Position numbers and translations under genes: made by a program. From the NCBI RefSeq assembly GCF_049200465.1, contig NZ_CP120836.1, positions 1,736,001 through 1,800,000 on the forward strand: a stretch of DNA of 64,000 bases. The letters are read 5' to 3'. Below, one piece after another: positions 25,418 to 33,617 of the stretch; within the stretch, counting starts at the first letter, position 1; each line of letters starts with the position of its first letter. This DNA comes from Leptothermofonsia sp049200465 (lineage in GTDB: Bacteria; Cyanobacteriota; Cyanobacteriia; Leptolyngbyales; Leptolyngbyaceae). A model generated the notes under the pieces. It did no database searches. It worked only from the letters and a program-made list of their open reading frames with translations, and had not been told where the DNA came from.

Positions 25418-25822
25418 CGTCTTAGCCCCTAGAATACCTGAAGCAAAGGAAAAAACAAGGTAAAAGAACGAGTTGGGACTGGAGGGAACATTAACATACT
25501 GATGTACTTACTAATGTACTTATTATCCAGCATAGATTCAGCAAAGCAGAGTTTCACTGAAGAAACCACTCTCAGCCAGCCTAGATTAAGGAGACAGGAT
25601 GGATTTCACCCAGAAAAAATGAGTTTGGATCCAGGTAAGCCAACCATGTCACGATCAGAGGTACTCGATACTTAAGTATGCCCTGATTTATGCCCTAATC
25701 CTAAATGATCATCCTTGAAATTGGACAGTCTAAATGAAGACTTCTAAATTAACTGCGAGAGCTTAATTCGAGGGAAATCAGGCCAACTTTGTCAAAAAAT
25801 CATTCATTTTCTAAGAACAATC
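25418..25822. promoter_or_regulatory. Divergent intergenic region with 12-bp palindrome
   Basis: The region separates two divergent genes and shows no coding frame. A perfect 12-bp palindrome, ATACTTAAGTAT, lies at 25668-25679. A short direct repeat of ATGTACTTA flanks 25502-25522. Neither matches an operator that I can name. Confidence 0.35.
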
Positions 25823-26503
25823 GTGTTTACAGGCATAATTCAAGGATTAGGAACCCTTCAACCCCTTGGAACTGATAAATTACAAATCACTTGCTCCTCG
25901 GCGGTGTCCGGATTAATGTTGCAGGACTTAGCCATTGGAGACAGTGTTGCCGTAGATGGTGTTTGTCTGACGGTGATAGAAATTCTACCCCAGGGGTTTA
26001 TTGCTGTGGCGTCGCCGGAAACCCGCGATCGCACAACCTTCAGCCGCATTCATGGAACCCCTGTCAACCTGGAAGCCTCTCTGCGGGTTGGCAGCAAGCT
26101 AGGTGGCCACTTTGTCACCGGACACATTGATGGCATCGGTTATCTACGAGACGCCATCCAGACGGCCACCTCCTGGGAAATGACCTTCACCACCGACGAC
26201 CCACGCGTTGCCCGCTACCTTATCCCCAAGGGCAGCATCGCCGTAAACGGTATCAGTCTTACCGTTGCCGACTGTGATCCATCTGGTTCCTGGTTCATGG
26301 TTGCCGTCATCCCCCATACCTACGCCGAAACCAATCTGCAATATCTCCGCCCCGGCAGTCCCGTCAACCTGGAGGGCGATATCCTGGGCAAATATGTCGA
26401 AAAGTTTCTCCGACTGAACGCCTCCCTGCCCCCCAGATCTGATCCTTCAACCCATTACGAAAGCCTGAATGCCTCTTTTTTGGCGGAGCATGGATATCTC
26501 TAG
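25823..26503 (+). CDS. ribE: Riboflavin synthase alpha chain
   Basis: The 226-residue enzyme dismutates two 6,7-dimethyl-8-ribityllumazine molecules into riboflavin. Two homologous barrel halves are visible. Each contains a 'GDSVAVDGVCLTV'/'GSIAVNGISLTV' strand and a following 'SPETRDRTTF'/'IPHTYAETNL' segment. The N-terminus 'MFTGIIQGLG' is the family signature and fixes the start at GTG 25823. Length is typical with a 15-residue C-terminal extension. Called ribE (ribC in Bacillus nomenclature is different). No FMN riboswitch was recognised upstream. Followed by a GGGGATAGGGACTGG tract. Confidence 0.96.
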   Translation: MFTGIIQGLGTLQPLGTDKLQITCSSAVSGLMLQDLAIGDSVAVDGVCLTVIEILPQGFIAVASPETRDRTTFSRIHGTPVNLEASLRVGSKLGGHFVTGHIDGIGYLRDAIQTATSWEMTFTTDDPRVARYLIPKGSIAVNGISLTVADCDPSGSWFMVAVIPHTYAETNLQYLRPGSPVNLEGDILGKYVEKFLRLNASLPPRSDPSTHYESLNASFLAEHGYL

Positions 26504-26579
26504 GGGATAGGGACTGGGGGATAGGGACTGGGGCAGCAGGCAACAAGCGACAGGAAACTGCAGGAGCCAATAGCCAGAG

Positions 26580-26640
26580 CCAACTCAGAATTCATCCACC
26601 CATCCACTCATCCACCCTCTCACCCTTCACCCCTCTCTTC
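26580..26640. repeat. CATCCACCC low-complexity tract forming the 3' end of a peptidase gene
   Basis: Units of CATCCACCCATCCACTCATC and TCACCCTTCACCC match the tracts at 939, 7290, 28635 and 33340. Here the tract overlaps the last 16 codons of the minus-strand M23 gene and provides its stop. Confidence 0.7.
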
Positions 26641-27653
26641 TCTGCCACATACAGAGCTTTCACCAGTTGAGCGAGGGCGTATTCTAGCTGTTGTCCGGCG
26701 TCCATTGCGACCCAACCTTCTGGGGTGAGTTGGCGGAACTCAAAGTGGAGGTGGGGGCCGGTGGAGTTGCCAGTGCTGCCGACCCGTCCGATCGCTTCCC
26801 CCTGCTTGACCCACTCCCCTGGCTTTACGAAAATTTCAGACAGGTGGGCGTAGAGGGTTTGCTGAGTGCCTTTGTTGTGCTCCAGATTGATGGCCAGACC
26901 GTAGCCGCCCAGAAAATCGGCGATCGCCACTCGGCCAGCAAAGGCCGCTAGCACAGGCGTACCCAGAGGAGCGGCCAGATCAGTACCTGAATGGAAGCGT
27001 TGATCGCCAGTGATGGGGTGGGTGCGCCAGCCAAACATAGAAGAAATGGGAGCCGGAATTGAGAGCGGAAAGATCAGCCGAATGTTGCCATTTCCTAACC
27101 TTCCCGGTGGGCGCACTGTTCGTTTGTAATAATCCCAAACGTTTGAGGAGGGAGTGACCACACTGAGCGAGCCTACCCCCACGGCTGAAACGTTATGCTT
27201 GCTCAGGCTGGACACGGTTTCCCGCTCAACCGGGGGAGGTGGACAAATGCCGTCAGGAACGGCCCGCCCGTGACTCAACACAGTCTGGCAGCCACTGGAG
27301 CGCTCCGACAGAATGATAGCTGTGGGAGCGTCGTAGCCTGCCTTTGCGCCGGGTAAAACAACAGTTGGTTCCTCTACAGTTGGTTCCTCTAACCGATCCA
27401 GGGAAGGTTGGGGGGCAGGAGAAAACTCTGGAACTGCGGAGGGTGGAGCAACTTCAATCACTTCAGGAACGACTGGAGGAGCCATTTCACCCACCTGCCC
27501 TGCCGGTTCTAAAATGATCTCGGTGGAAGAATTTTGAGCCAGAGCCACACTGCCGAAAAGGCCAGCACTGCCGATTAAGCTTAGCCCCTGAACCAGGAAA
27601 AAATGCTGAAATGCTGGGCTTTTCCACGCTTTAGAGACAGTATCTGGTGTCAT
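26592..27653 (-). CDS. M23 family metallopeptidase (LytM-type)
   Basis: Starting at ATG 27653, six bases after a GAGGAG Shine-Dalgarno, the product is 353 residues with an N-terminal hydrophobic signal/anchor (about 17-40). A Pro/Glu-rich region follows, and then a LytM domain (about 210-335). All zinc and catalytic positions are visible: 'FHSGTDLAAP' (H-x-x-x-D), 'YAHLSE' and 'HLHFEFR' (H-x-H). Such enzymes cut peptidoglycan cross-bridges in the periplasm or act as activators. The C-terminal tail 'GVKGERVDEWMGG' is encoded by the intergenic-type CATCCACCC repeat, so the native end has probably been replaced or extended. Confidence 0.9.
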   Translation of the reverse strand: MTPDTVSKAWKSPAFQHFFLVQGLSLIGSAGLFGSVALAQNSSTEIILEPAGQVGEMAPPVVPEVIEVAPPSAVPEFSPAPQPSLDRLEEPTVEEPTVVLPGAKAGYDAPTAIILSERSSGCQTVLSHGRAVPDGICPPPPVERETVSSLSKHNVSAVGVGSLSVVTPSSNVWDYYKRTVRPPGRLGNGNIRLIFPLSIPAPISSMFGWRTHPITGDQRFHSGTDLAAPLGTPVLAAFAGRVAIADFLGGYGLAINLEHNKGTQQTLYAHLSEIFVKPGEWVKQGEAIGRVGSTGNSTGPHLHFEFRQLTPEGWVAMDAGQQLEYALAQLVKALYVAEKRGVKGERVDEWMGG

Positions 27654-27715
27654 CTGGCACTCCTCAAAAGTCAAGCAATCTAATCGACTGGAGATTTAGT
27701 CGTTTACCAAGGCTA

Positions 27716-28624
27716 CTAAGTTCCACCGGATTTGGGTGATGGAGACTCATAGCCAAGACTGATTGTACCCGGCTTTAACAAAACTTCCGGGGGTGGGGTG
27801 GGAGAAGTCGCTGGAAATGGTTCAGAACTGCTGGTACCAGTCGGTTGAAGCTGGACTCGCAGTTCGCCCCTGGAAGTGATGCCGACGATCGCCCCAATTT
27901 GCCCACTAAGCCAAACAGGGCGATCGCGGTAAGCCAGCAATTCAAAATAGGAAGGCAGTAGAGCCTCAATTCCTTCCACCTGCCAGCGCTGATAGCCCGA
28001 CAGCACTCCATGCAGAGTGAGGGCGGCCAGCATTTCCAACGACTCAATAAGAGGAATTTCCTGCCGTTCCAGGTAGGACTTCAAATTAATTCCTGGTTCG
28101 GGCACCGGGTTTGCCCAGTTTAACCCCACTCCGACCACCGCTTTTGTAATGCGTTCCTGGCTGATTCGTGTTTCAGTCAAAATACCACCCAGCTTGCGCC
28201 CCTCCAGTATCAGGTCATTCAGCCACTTCACCTGAACCGGAAGTTGGACATCAACCCCACTTAACCTGGCTGGAATGGTGCGCAAAACCCTGGCAATTCC
28301 CCAGGTTGAACAGAGCGTTAACTGGGCGCTGTGTTCGACGGGCAGATCGGGAGCCAACACCACAGAAAGATATAGTCCACCCGGTGGAGAAAACCATTGC
28401 CTGCCCCATTGCCCCCTTCCCGCAGTCTGTTGAAGGGCAAGGACAACCGTTCTCGCAGGGGCTCCCTGTTCCAGGAGTTCCCAGGCCGTTTGATTAGTGG
28501 AAGCGAGGCTGTCAAACCAGTAGAGTGACTCAGCAGGAAATTCTGAAGCGCTACCAAAATCCGCGATCTGCACGATCCGATAAGCCGCTTCAAATCGTTG
28601 CTGACTGAATGGGATGAGTTCCAC
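27716..28624 (-). CDS. birA: Biotin--[acetyl-CoA-carboxylase] ligase
   Basis: The enzyme attaches biotin to the carboxyl carrier protein of acetyl-CoA carboxylase. It has 'LASTNQTAWELL', the biotinyl-AMP loop 'QTAGRGQWGRQWFSPPGG', 'LYLSVVLAP', 'VQVKWLNDLILEGRKLGGIL' and 'VVGVGLNWANP'. It is of the short, non-repressor class with no N-terminal helix-turn-helix. I place the start at GTG 28624 (302 residues). The in-frame ATG at 28711 would add about 29 residues encoded by the GTGAGGGGTGGGGG low-complexity tract, which look non-native. The start is uncertain because no good Shine-Dalgarno precedes GTG. Confidence 0.92.
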   Translation of the reverse strand: MELIPFSQQRFEAAYRIVQIADFGSASEFPAESLYWFDSLASTNQTAWELLEQGAPARTVVLALQQTAGRGQWGRQWFSPPGGLYLSVVLAPDLPVEHSAQLTLCSTWGIARVLRTIPARLSGVDVQLPVQVKWLNDLILEGRKLGGILTETRISQERITKAVVGVGLNWANPVPEPGINLKSYLERQEIPLIESLEMLAALTLHGVLSGYQRWQVEGIEALLPSYFELLAYRDRPVWLSGQIGAIVGITSRGELRVQLQPTGTSSSEPFPATSPTPPPEVLLKPGTISLGYESPSPKSGGT

Positions 28625-28634
28625 GACGGGTAAT

Positions 28635-28736
28635 AGTGGAGGTGGAAGGTGAGGGGTGGGGGAGTGATAGAGTGACGGAGTGACAGAGTGGCCAAGCAGG
28701 GATTGCCCCATCTACCCATCCACCCTATCACTCTCA
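28635..28736. repeat. GGTGGAAGG/GAGTGATAG low-complexity tract
   Basis: The tract contains GGTGAGGGGTGGGGGAGTG followed by CATCTACCCATCCACC, the same inverted low-complexity style as at 939-1126 and 7290-7385. It lies immediately upstream of birA and reads open in the birA frame for about 25 codons. Confidence 0.65.
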
Positions 28737-28830
28737 GGATTTACGCATTGTTCAAAACCTTGGAGGCTTAAGTCCGATGTAGGCCATGAGATGCTGTTTT
28801 AGGCTAAAACCTCCGAGGTTTGCGTAAGCC
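28737..28830. mobile_element. MITE-like remnant with GG-TTACGCA inverted ends
   Basis: GGATTTACGCA and TGCGTAAGCC form imperfect inverted ends of a 94-bp unit. Inner arms AAAACCTTGGAGG and CCTCCGAGGTTT also pair, giving an almost continuous hairpin. TTACGCA-type ends are common to small IS-derived elements in cyanobacteria (from memory). It lies just beyond the TPR gene's stop and may terminate it. Confidence 0.6.
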
Positions 28831-28839
28831 TTAACTCAT

Positions 28840-30348
28840 TTATTGGCGCGATTCTGTGATCAGGTCACTGGCGACTGTGATCAGTAAAAAGACGCCTGCG
28901 ATCGCAAGGGCAACTACCTGACTATGAGTGCCGGAGAGAACCATGAGGGCCAGCACTATCAGGGTCGGAAGTTTGGTTTTAACAAATCCATCCAGAACCC
29001 TTCTCAGGTCGGTTAACAGTTTTTCCCGCTCTATCAGAGGTTTTCTGTCGGTGAAGTAGGTAAAGATCCATCCAGTCGTTAACAGTAGAAATAGTTTACT
29101 GCGGGTAGCCGGGTAATAGTCAGGGCGAAGTTCCAGGGCATAGTTCAATTCAGCGATCGCCGCCTCAGTCCTGCCTAGCTTGCGTAAGGCCAGTCCCCGC
29201 TGGTGCCGGAGTTTGTAGTTGTCGGGGTCCAGTGCGATGGCCTGATCGTAGCTTTCGACAGCTTTTTCATCCCGATGCAGTTTTCTCAGCGCAAATGCCC
29301 GCAGGCTCCAGAGTTCGGAATCATCCGGATTGAGTTCCAGGGCGCGATCGCAACTCTCAACCTCTTCCTCGTAGCGATTCAGCTCTTTTAAGAGTAAAAC
29401 TTTGATTCGCCAGTGGCTGAACTCATCCGGTTTCACAGTAAGTGCGTGGTCACAGCTATCGAGGGCTTCTTCATAAAGATCCATTTTTGCCAGTGTTAGG
29501 GTTCGTAAGCTCCAGAGAAGGTGAGCATCGGGCTTAATTTCCAGGGCTCGGTCATAACTGGCGATTGCTTCTGGATAGCGCCGCAACCCTGACAAAATTG
29601 CGGCTTGTTCTTTCCAGGCGTGGTAGTCATCAGGCTGAAGCTGAACCCAACGGTTGTAACTCTCTAGCGCCTCTTCATAGTCGCCAATCGCCTTCAAAGC
29701 TCTACCCAGGTTCCTCCAAATAGCCCTTTCTTTGAAACCAAGTTCCAGTGCCCTGTAATAGCTGGTGATTGCAGCCTGATGCTGACCCAGTTTCAGGAAA
29801 ACATCCCCCCGATTTCTCCAGGCTCTAGCGTATTCCGGGTCAATTTGCAGAATCCGGTCATAGCTGGCGATCGCCTCCTCATTCCGGTCAAGCTTTTCCA
29901 GGGAAAGGCCCCGGTTATACCAGGCTGTGCAAAAGCCGGGAGCAATTTCCAGGGCGTGATCATAGTTCTCCACGGCTTCTTCATACCGTCCCAGGTTGTG
30001 TAGCGAAATTCCACGCCTGTGCCATACCACATGGCGGTCGGGATGGATTGCCAGGGCGCGATCGCAACTCTCAATGGCTTCCTCGTCCCGTTCCAGGTTT
30101 CTCAGCGCACTTGCTCGCGCCAGCCAGACACGGTAATAGCCTGGCTTCAATTGAACGGCCTGGTCAAAACTGGCAACCGCTTCTTCATACCGCTGATCAT
30201 CCGCCAGTAATTGCCCCTGCTGATAAAACAATAGTGCCCGAACATTTTCAGACGTATCCGGTTCCTGAATCTTCTGGTAACGTTCTTTTGGTGTCAGAGC
30301 AGAGTAAAACTGATAGTCCAGTTCTGAAAAATCATCCGCTTGGCTCAT
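28840..30348 (-). CDS. Tetratricopeptide repeat protein with C-terminal membrane segments
   Basis: From ATG 30348 the product has 502 residues. After about 35 residues, roughly eleven consecutive 34-residue TPR units follow. Each contains the pattern W/A-x-x-x-G-x-x-L...Y-x-x-A...A-x-x-x-x-P ('WYNRGLSLEKLDRNEEAI' is one). They form a superhelical protein-binding scaffold. The C-terminus carries two hydrophobic helices (about 445-490), so the array is probably tethered to the membrane. The repeats are nearly identical in places, suggesting recent unit duplication. The in-frame start 48 bases upstream adds an unlikely leader. It is divergent from rpiA; the binding partner is unknown. Confidence 0.88.
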   Translation of the reverse strand: MSQADDFSELDYQFYSALTPKERYQKIQEPDTSENVRALLFYQQGQLLADDQRYEEAVASFDQAVQLKPGYYRVWLARASALRNLERDEEAIESCDRALAIHPDRHVVWHRRGISLHNLGRYEEAVENYDHALEIAPGFCTAWYNRGLSLEKLDRNEEAIASYDRILQIDPEYARAWRNRGDVFLKLGQHQAAITSYYRALELGFKERAIWRNLGRALKAIGDYEEALESYNRWVQLQPDDYHAWKEQAAILSGLRRYPEAIASYDRALEIKPDAHLLWSLRTLTLAKMDLYEEALDSCDHALTVKPDEFSHWRIKVLLLKELNRYEEEVESCDRALELNPDDSELWSLRAFALRKLHRDEKAVESYDQAIALDPDNYKLRHQRGLALRKLGRTEAAIAELNYALELRPDYYPATRSKLFLLLTTGWIFTYFTDRKPLIEREKLLTDLRRVLDGFVKTKLPTLIVLALMVLSGTHSQVVALAIAGVFLLITVASDLITESRQ

Positions 30349-30443
30349 AGGGTCGCCGAGAGGTAGTAGACTGACGGACGGAGAGAAACTAAACAACTAA
30401 TAACTAATAACCTAAACAATTCACCGTCTAAAAGGATCGTTCC

Positions 30444-31157
30444 ATGAGTGCAGAACTAGACACCGCTACCTTAATGAAGAAACAAGTTGGAGAAGCGGCT
30501 GCTGCTAGAGTACAGTCGGGTTCTATAGTTGGTTTGGGAACGGGGTCAACAGCGGCCTTTATGATTCAGTCGCTGGGCAATCGCCTCAAATCAGGTGAAC
30601 TGAAGGATATTAAAGGGATTACCACTTCATTTCAAGGAGAAGTGCTGGCGCGGGAAAATGGAATTCCCCTGACCACGTTGAATGAAGTCGATCATATCGA
30701 TATTGCGATCGATGGGGCAGACGAGGTTGATCCGCAAAAGAATTTGATTAAGGGTGGGGGAGCTGCTCACTTTCAGGAGAAGTTGGTTGCGGCTTTTGCC
30801 AGGCAGTTTATTGTAATCGTAGATAGCAGCAAGCTAGTCAATAAGCTGAATTTGGGCTTTCTGCTGCCGGTTGAAGTTGTGCCAAAAGCACTGAACCCTG
30901 TATCAAAGGCAATTGAGCAGCTCGGTGGAAAACCCCAACTCCGAATGGCTGTGAAAAAGTCTGGTCCCGTTGTGACAGATCAGGGCAATCTAATTCTGGA
31001 TGTGAAGTTTGAGAATGGAATCGATAACCCGGCTGAACTGGAGAAAACTCTCAACAACATTCCCGGAGTGTTGGAAAACGGCTTGTTTGTAGGATTGACA
31101 GACCTAGTTCTGGTGGGTGAAGTGGTGGATGGTAAACCTGTTATCCGGGAAATTTAA
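30444..31157 (+). CDS. rpiA: Ribose-5-phosphate isomerase A
   Basis: The 237-residue enzyme interconverts ribose-5-phosphate and ribulose-5-phosphate in the Calvin cycle and pentose phosphate pathway. Family motifs are intact: 'VGLGTGSTAAFMI' (phosphate loop, about 29-41), 'DGADEVDPQKNLIKGGGAA' (catalytic Asp/Lys, about 91-109) and 'KLVNKLN' near the middle. Length is normal. ATG 30444 has AAGGA nine bases upstream. It is divergent from the TPR gene and followed by a repeat and a hairpin. Confidence 0.97.
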   Translation: MSAELDTATLMKKQVGEAAAARVQSGSIVGLGTGSTAAFMIQSLGNRLKSGELKDIKGITTSFQGEVLARENGIPLTTLNEVDHIDIAIDGADEVDPQKNLIKGGGAAHFQEKLVAAFARQFIVIVDSSKLVNKLNLGFLLPVEVVPKALNPVSKAIEQLGGKPQLRMAVKKSGPVVTDQGNLILDVKFENGIDNPAELEKTLNNIPGVLENGLFVGLTDLVLVGEVVDGKPVIREI

Positions 31158-31240
31158 GGCGGTGTGGCCTGAGATGTAACCTGTAGGGTCACGAATGAGA
31201 ATAGGAGTTAGCATCCAAAATCTTTTCCTCTTCTAAGCTA

Positions 31241-31320
31241 TATAGCGTTCACAAACTATTTGTAAAAATAAGGGGGTGGAACTCCTGCACCCTGTTCAAA
31301 TTTCAAGAAGGAACGCTATA
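31241..31320. mobile_element. Family C palindromic repeat with perfect TATAGCGTTC ends
   Basis: An 80-bp unit bounded by TATAGCGTTC and GAACGCTATA, an exact inverted pair. It holds ACAAACTATTTGTAA, CTCCTGCACCCTG and TTCAAATTTCAAGAAGG, shared with 41914-42018 and 44237-44334. It is the shortest copy; the GC-rich hairpin is reduced. Confidence 0.75.
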
Positions 31321-31330
31321 GCTTCTGGCT

Positions 31331-31364
31331 CCTGACTTCTTATCTCCCAAGTCAGGGCTCTTTT
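31331..31364 (+). terminator. Hairpin downstream of rpiA
   Basis: CCTGACTT and AAGTCAGG pair across a 10-base loop and are followed by GCTCTTTT. This weak intrinsic terminator shape lies about 175 bases after the rpiA stop, beyond the family C repeat. Confidence 0.35.
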
Positions 31365-31494
31365 AACCATACCCGCAAGGAAATATATCTAACTGTTGCT
31401 AAGGGGGGAACCCTAGCGGTGTGATATTTTATACCGCTTAGTGAATGCGCGTTGACCGGATTTTTATTGATCTACTTGACTTCTACTTGACTGA

Positions 31495-32034
31495 ATCAGG
31501 CGAGTCCTTTGGGCCAAAAAAGACAAAACTGCCAGCAAGCCTTACAAAGTCCTCAAACAGTATAGAGGTAAGCAGGGCATTCTCAAGCTGGTAGACCGCG
31601 ATACGCCAACGGCTGTCCGTACTTATATTTTTTCGCCTTTTCAGACAAGCCAAACCCATTGTGTCCGGCTTAAAAAGGATATTCACATTTGCCTGGATCA
31701 TCTCTGGCAAACGAAGGAAACCAGGATTAGACAGCGATCGCGACCCTCATCCCAGAAACCTCATCGTCGATTTGTCAACAGCCATCGCATCACCGTATTT
31801 GAAGCCTCTCGCTTTCTCAACAAAGACGGTACCTACAACACCAATCCCCTCTATTGTGAAGACCTGAATCTGATTGGCAAAACGGCTTACCGTGACCAGT
31901 TAGCCATTCCAATTGTGGATGATCTGGCCATGCTGCTAAAGGAATTTCCAGTTGATACGATTGATTGGAGATATGAGATTGAAACTGGTTGTAAGCGGCA
32001 TTCAGGAGCGCACTGGAACCCAAACAGGAGATAG
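31495..32034 (+). pseudogene. Open frame without a start codon, 5'-truncated gene
   Basis: The frame is open for 179 codons from just after a TGA (31492-31494) to TAG 32032-32034. There is no ATG, GTG or TTG in frame until about 40 codons before the end. The translation looks protein-like: 'YKVLKQYRGKQGILKLVDRD', 'TYIFSPFQTSQTHCVRL', 'RITVFEASRFLNKDGTYNTN', 'YRDQLAIPIVDDLAMLL'. I do not recognise the family. The stop is 12 bases before the aldo/keto reductase start, as in an operon. I infer that the 5' end has been lost or replaced. An unusual start codon is an alternative. Confidence 0.55.
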
Positions 32035-32046
32035 GTAGCAGGTACC

Positions 32047-33228
32047 ATGGAATACAGACGATTTGGACGCACAGAGTTGCAGATGCCTGTCTTTTCCTGC
32101 GGCGGGATGCGATATCAGTACAAGTGGCAGGATTTACCCATGCGAGAGGTGCCTCGCGAAAATCAACAAAATCTGGAGGCGACTATCTGGCGATCGCTGG
32201 AACTTGGCATTAACCACATTGAAACAGCACGGGGCTATGGCAGTTCCGAAATGCAACTGGGTCAAATTCTACCGACCCTTCCCCGTGAAGAAATCATTGT
32301 GCAAACCAAGGTTTCTCCGGAAGCAGACTCAGGAGAATTTCGCCGTAAATTTGAAAGATCCCTCTCCTACTTGAAGCTGGACTACGTTGATCTGCTGGGA
32401 CTGCACGGAATAAATACACCGGAACTGCTACATGACTCCATTCGCCCTGGAGGGTGTCTGGATGTGGCGCGGCAGTTGCAGAAAGAGGGCAAAGTTCGCT
32501 TTATTGGGTTTTCAACCCATGCCCCGACAGACGTTATCTTGCAGACTATCGAAACCAACCAGTTTGATTATGTCAACCTGCACTGGTACTACATCTACCA
32601 GAATAACTGGCAAGCCATTGAAGCAGCTACCCGGCTGGACATGGGGGTGTTTATTATCAGCCCATCGAATAAAGGGGGAATGCTTTACGAACCACCCCGT
32701 CGCCTGATTGAGCTTTGTCATCCCTTGAGTCCGCTAGTCTTCAACAACCTGTTTTGCCTCAGCCATTCCCAGGTTCATACTCTCAGCATTGGGGCTGCCA
32801 AACCTCAAGATTTCGATGAACACCTGCAGGCACTGGATTTACTCGACAGAGCAGACGAAATATTGCCTCCAATCATTGAACGGCTAGAACAGGCCGCGAT
32901 CGCTCGCCTGGGTGAAACCTGGTACAAAACCTGGCACCTTGGCTTACCCACACCCCAGGAAACCCCTGGTGGGTTAAACATTCCCATAATTCTTTGGTTA
33001 AGAAATTTGGCGATCGCCTACGACATGGTGGATTATGCCAAAATGCGTTACAACCTGCTGGGGCAGGCCAGCCACTGGTTCCCCGGAGCCAGAGCCGATC
33101 AGGTAGATCGAAATGCTCTGAGGGCTTGCCTGGTCAACAGCCCCCACGCGGATAAAATTCCAGACCTCCTGAAAGAAACCCATCAACTTTTAGCCGATCA
33201 GCCCATGCAGCGGCTTTCTCAGCAGTAG
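32047..33228 (+). CDS. Aldo/keto reductase, paralogue without Fe-S cysteines
   Basis: The 393-residue protein has the AKR barrel: 'GINHIETARGYGSSEMQLG' with catalytic residues, 'IVQTKVSPEAD', 'LDYVDLLGLHGINTPE'. It aligns throughout with the reductase at 23649-24779. Where that protein has two 4Fe-4S clusters, this one reads 'WYKTWHLGLPTPQETPGG' and 'RNALRACLVNSPHADKIP', so all but one ligand Cys are gone while the scaffold ('LWLRNLAIAYDMVDYAKMRY', 'GQASHWFPG') is kept. The Cys-free form is, to my recollection, a recurring cyanobacterial branch. It probably uses NAD(P)H alone. Substrate unknown. Confidence 0.88.
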   Translation: MEYRRFGRTELQMPVFSCGGMRYQYKWQDLPMREVPRENQQNLEATIWRSLELGINHIETARGYGSSEMQLGQILPTLPREEIIVQTKVSPEADSGEFRRKFERSLSYLKLDYVDLLGLHGINTPELLHDSIRPGGCLDVARQLQKEGKVRFIGFSTHAPTDVILQTIETNQFDYVNLHWYYIYQNNWQAIEAATRLDMGVFIISPSNKGGMLYEPPRRLIELCHPLSPLVFNNLFCLSHSQVHTLSIGAAKPQDFDEHLQALDLLDRADEILPPIIERLEQAAIARLGETWYKTWHLGLPTPQETPGGLNIPIILWLRNLAIAYDMVDYAKMRYNLLGQASHWFPGARADQVDRNALRACLVNSPHADKIPDLLKETHQLLADQPMQRLSQQ

Positions 33229-33297
33229 AAGCCATGGGAAGTAAAGAAGAGAGAAGCCAGGAGCCAGGAGTCAGGGATTGGGACTGGGGGCTAGGGG

Positions 33298-33316
33298 CTA
33301 GTGTTGCAAACACTAG
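33298..33316. repeat. 19-bp palindrome CTAGTGTT-GCA-AACACTAG
   Basis: A perfect 8-bp inverted repeat around GCA. The same sequence, except for the last base, occurs at 47026-47044, where its CTAG contains a gene's stop codon. It lies in a GGAGCCAGGAGTCAGG tract just before an ATCCACTC tandem tract (33343-33392). Confidence 0.6.
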
Positions 33317-33342
33317 GGATCGGGTATTGGAGCAATTCAGAA

Positions 33343-33392
33343 CTCATCCACTCATCCACTCATCCACTCATCCACCCATCCACTCCTCACTC
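33343..33392. repeat. ATCCACTC short tandem repeat
   Basis: Four consecutive copies of CATCCACTC-like 9-mers followed by variants (CATCCACCCATCCACTCCTC). It belongs to the same low-complexity family as at 939, 7290, 26580 and 28635. Confidence 0.7.
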
Positions 33393-33408
33393 CCTGCCAG
33401 GGTTGCTA

Positions 33409-33617
33409 TATAGCGATCCTATTTGGATTGTGAGACAGTATTCCACAGAAATAAGCAGCTAGGCGCAATTAAATTAAGAATAATTTTGGGGGTGGAGGGG
33501 GTTTCACCCCCGGACTGGGGGCGCAGCCCCCACTCCCCCCTTTACAAATTAATTATGACTACCTACTTACTTTTTCACAAAGTCTCTCAATCTCACGACT
33601 GATTTAGGACTGCTATA
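33409..33617. mobile_element. Family E repeat split by an inserted family A element
   Basis: The left half (33409-33451, TATAGCGATCCTATTTGGAT ... ATTCCACAGAA) and right half (33570-33617, TTTTTCACAAAG ... TTTAGGACTGCTATA) together form one family E unit like that at 13858-13958. The family A unit lies exactly between the two hairpin arms. Confidence 0.75.
33452..33569. mobile_element. Family A MITE-like element (copy 2)
   Basis: A 118-bp unit from TAAGCAGCTAGGCGCAATTA to TAATTATGACTACCTACTTA. The core is GGGGGTGGAGGGGGTTTCAC with hairpin CTGGGGGCGCAGCCCCCA. TA is present at both ends, consistent with insertion at a TA in the family E host repeat. No open frame. Confidence 0.8.

Noticed and set aside
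31483..31710. 75-codon minus-strand frame
   Set aside because: Antisense to the start-less plus-strand frame, whose translation looks more protein-like; no motif on the minus strand.
33343..33392. Possible CRISPR array in ATCCACTC repeats
   Set aside because: Units are 8-9 bp, contiguous and without spacers; it is a simple tandem tract of a type repeated around the window.
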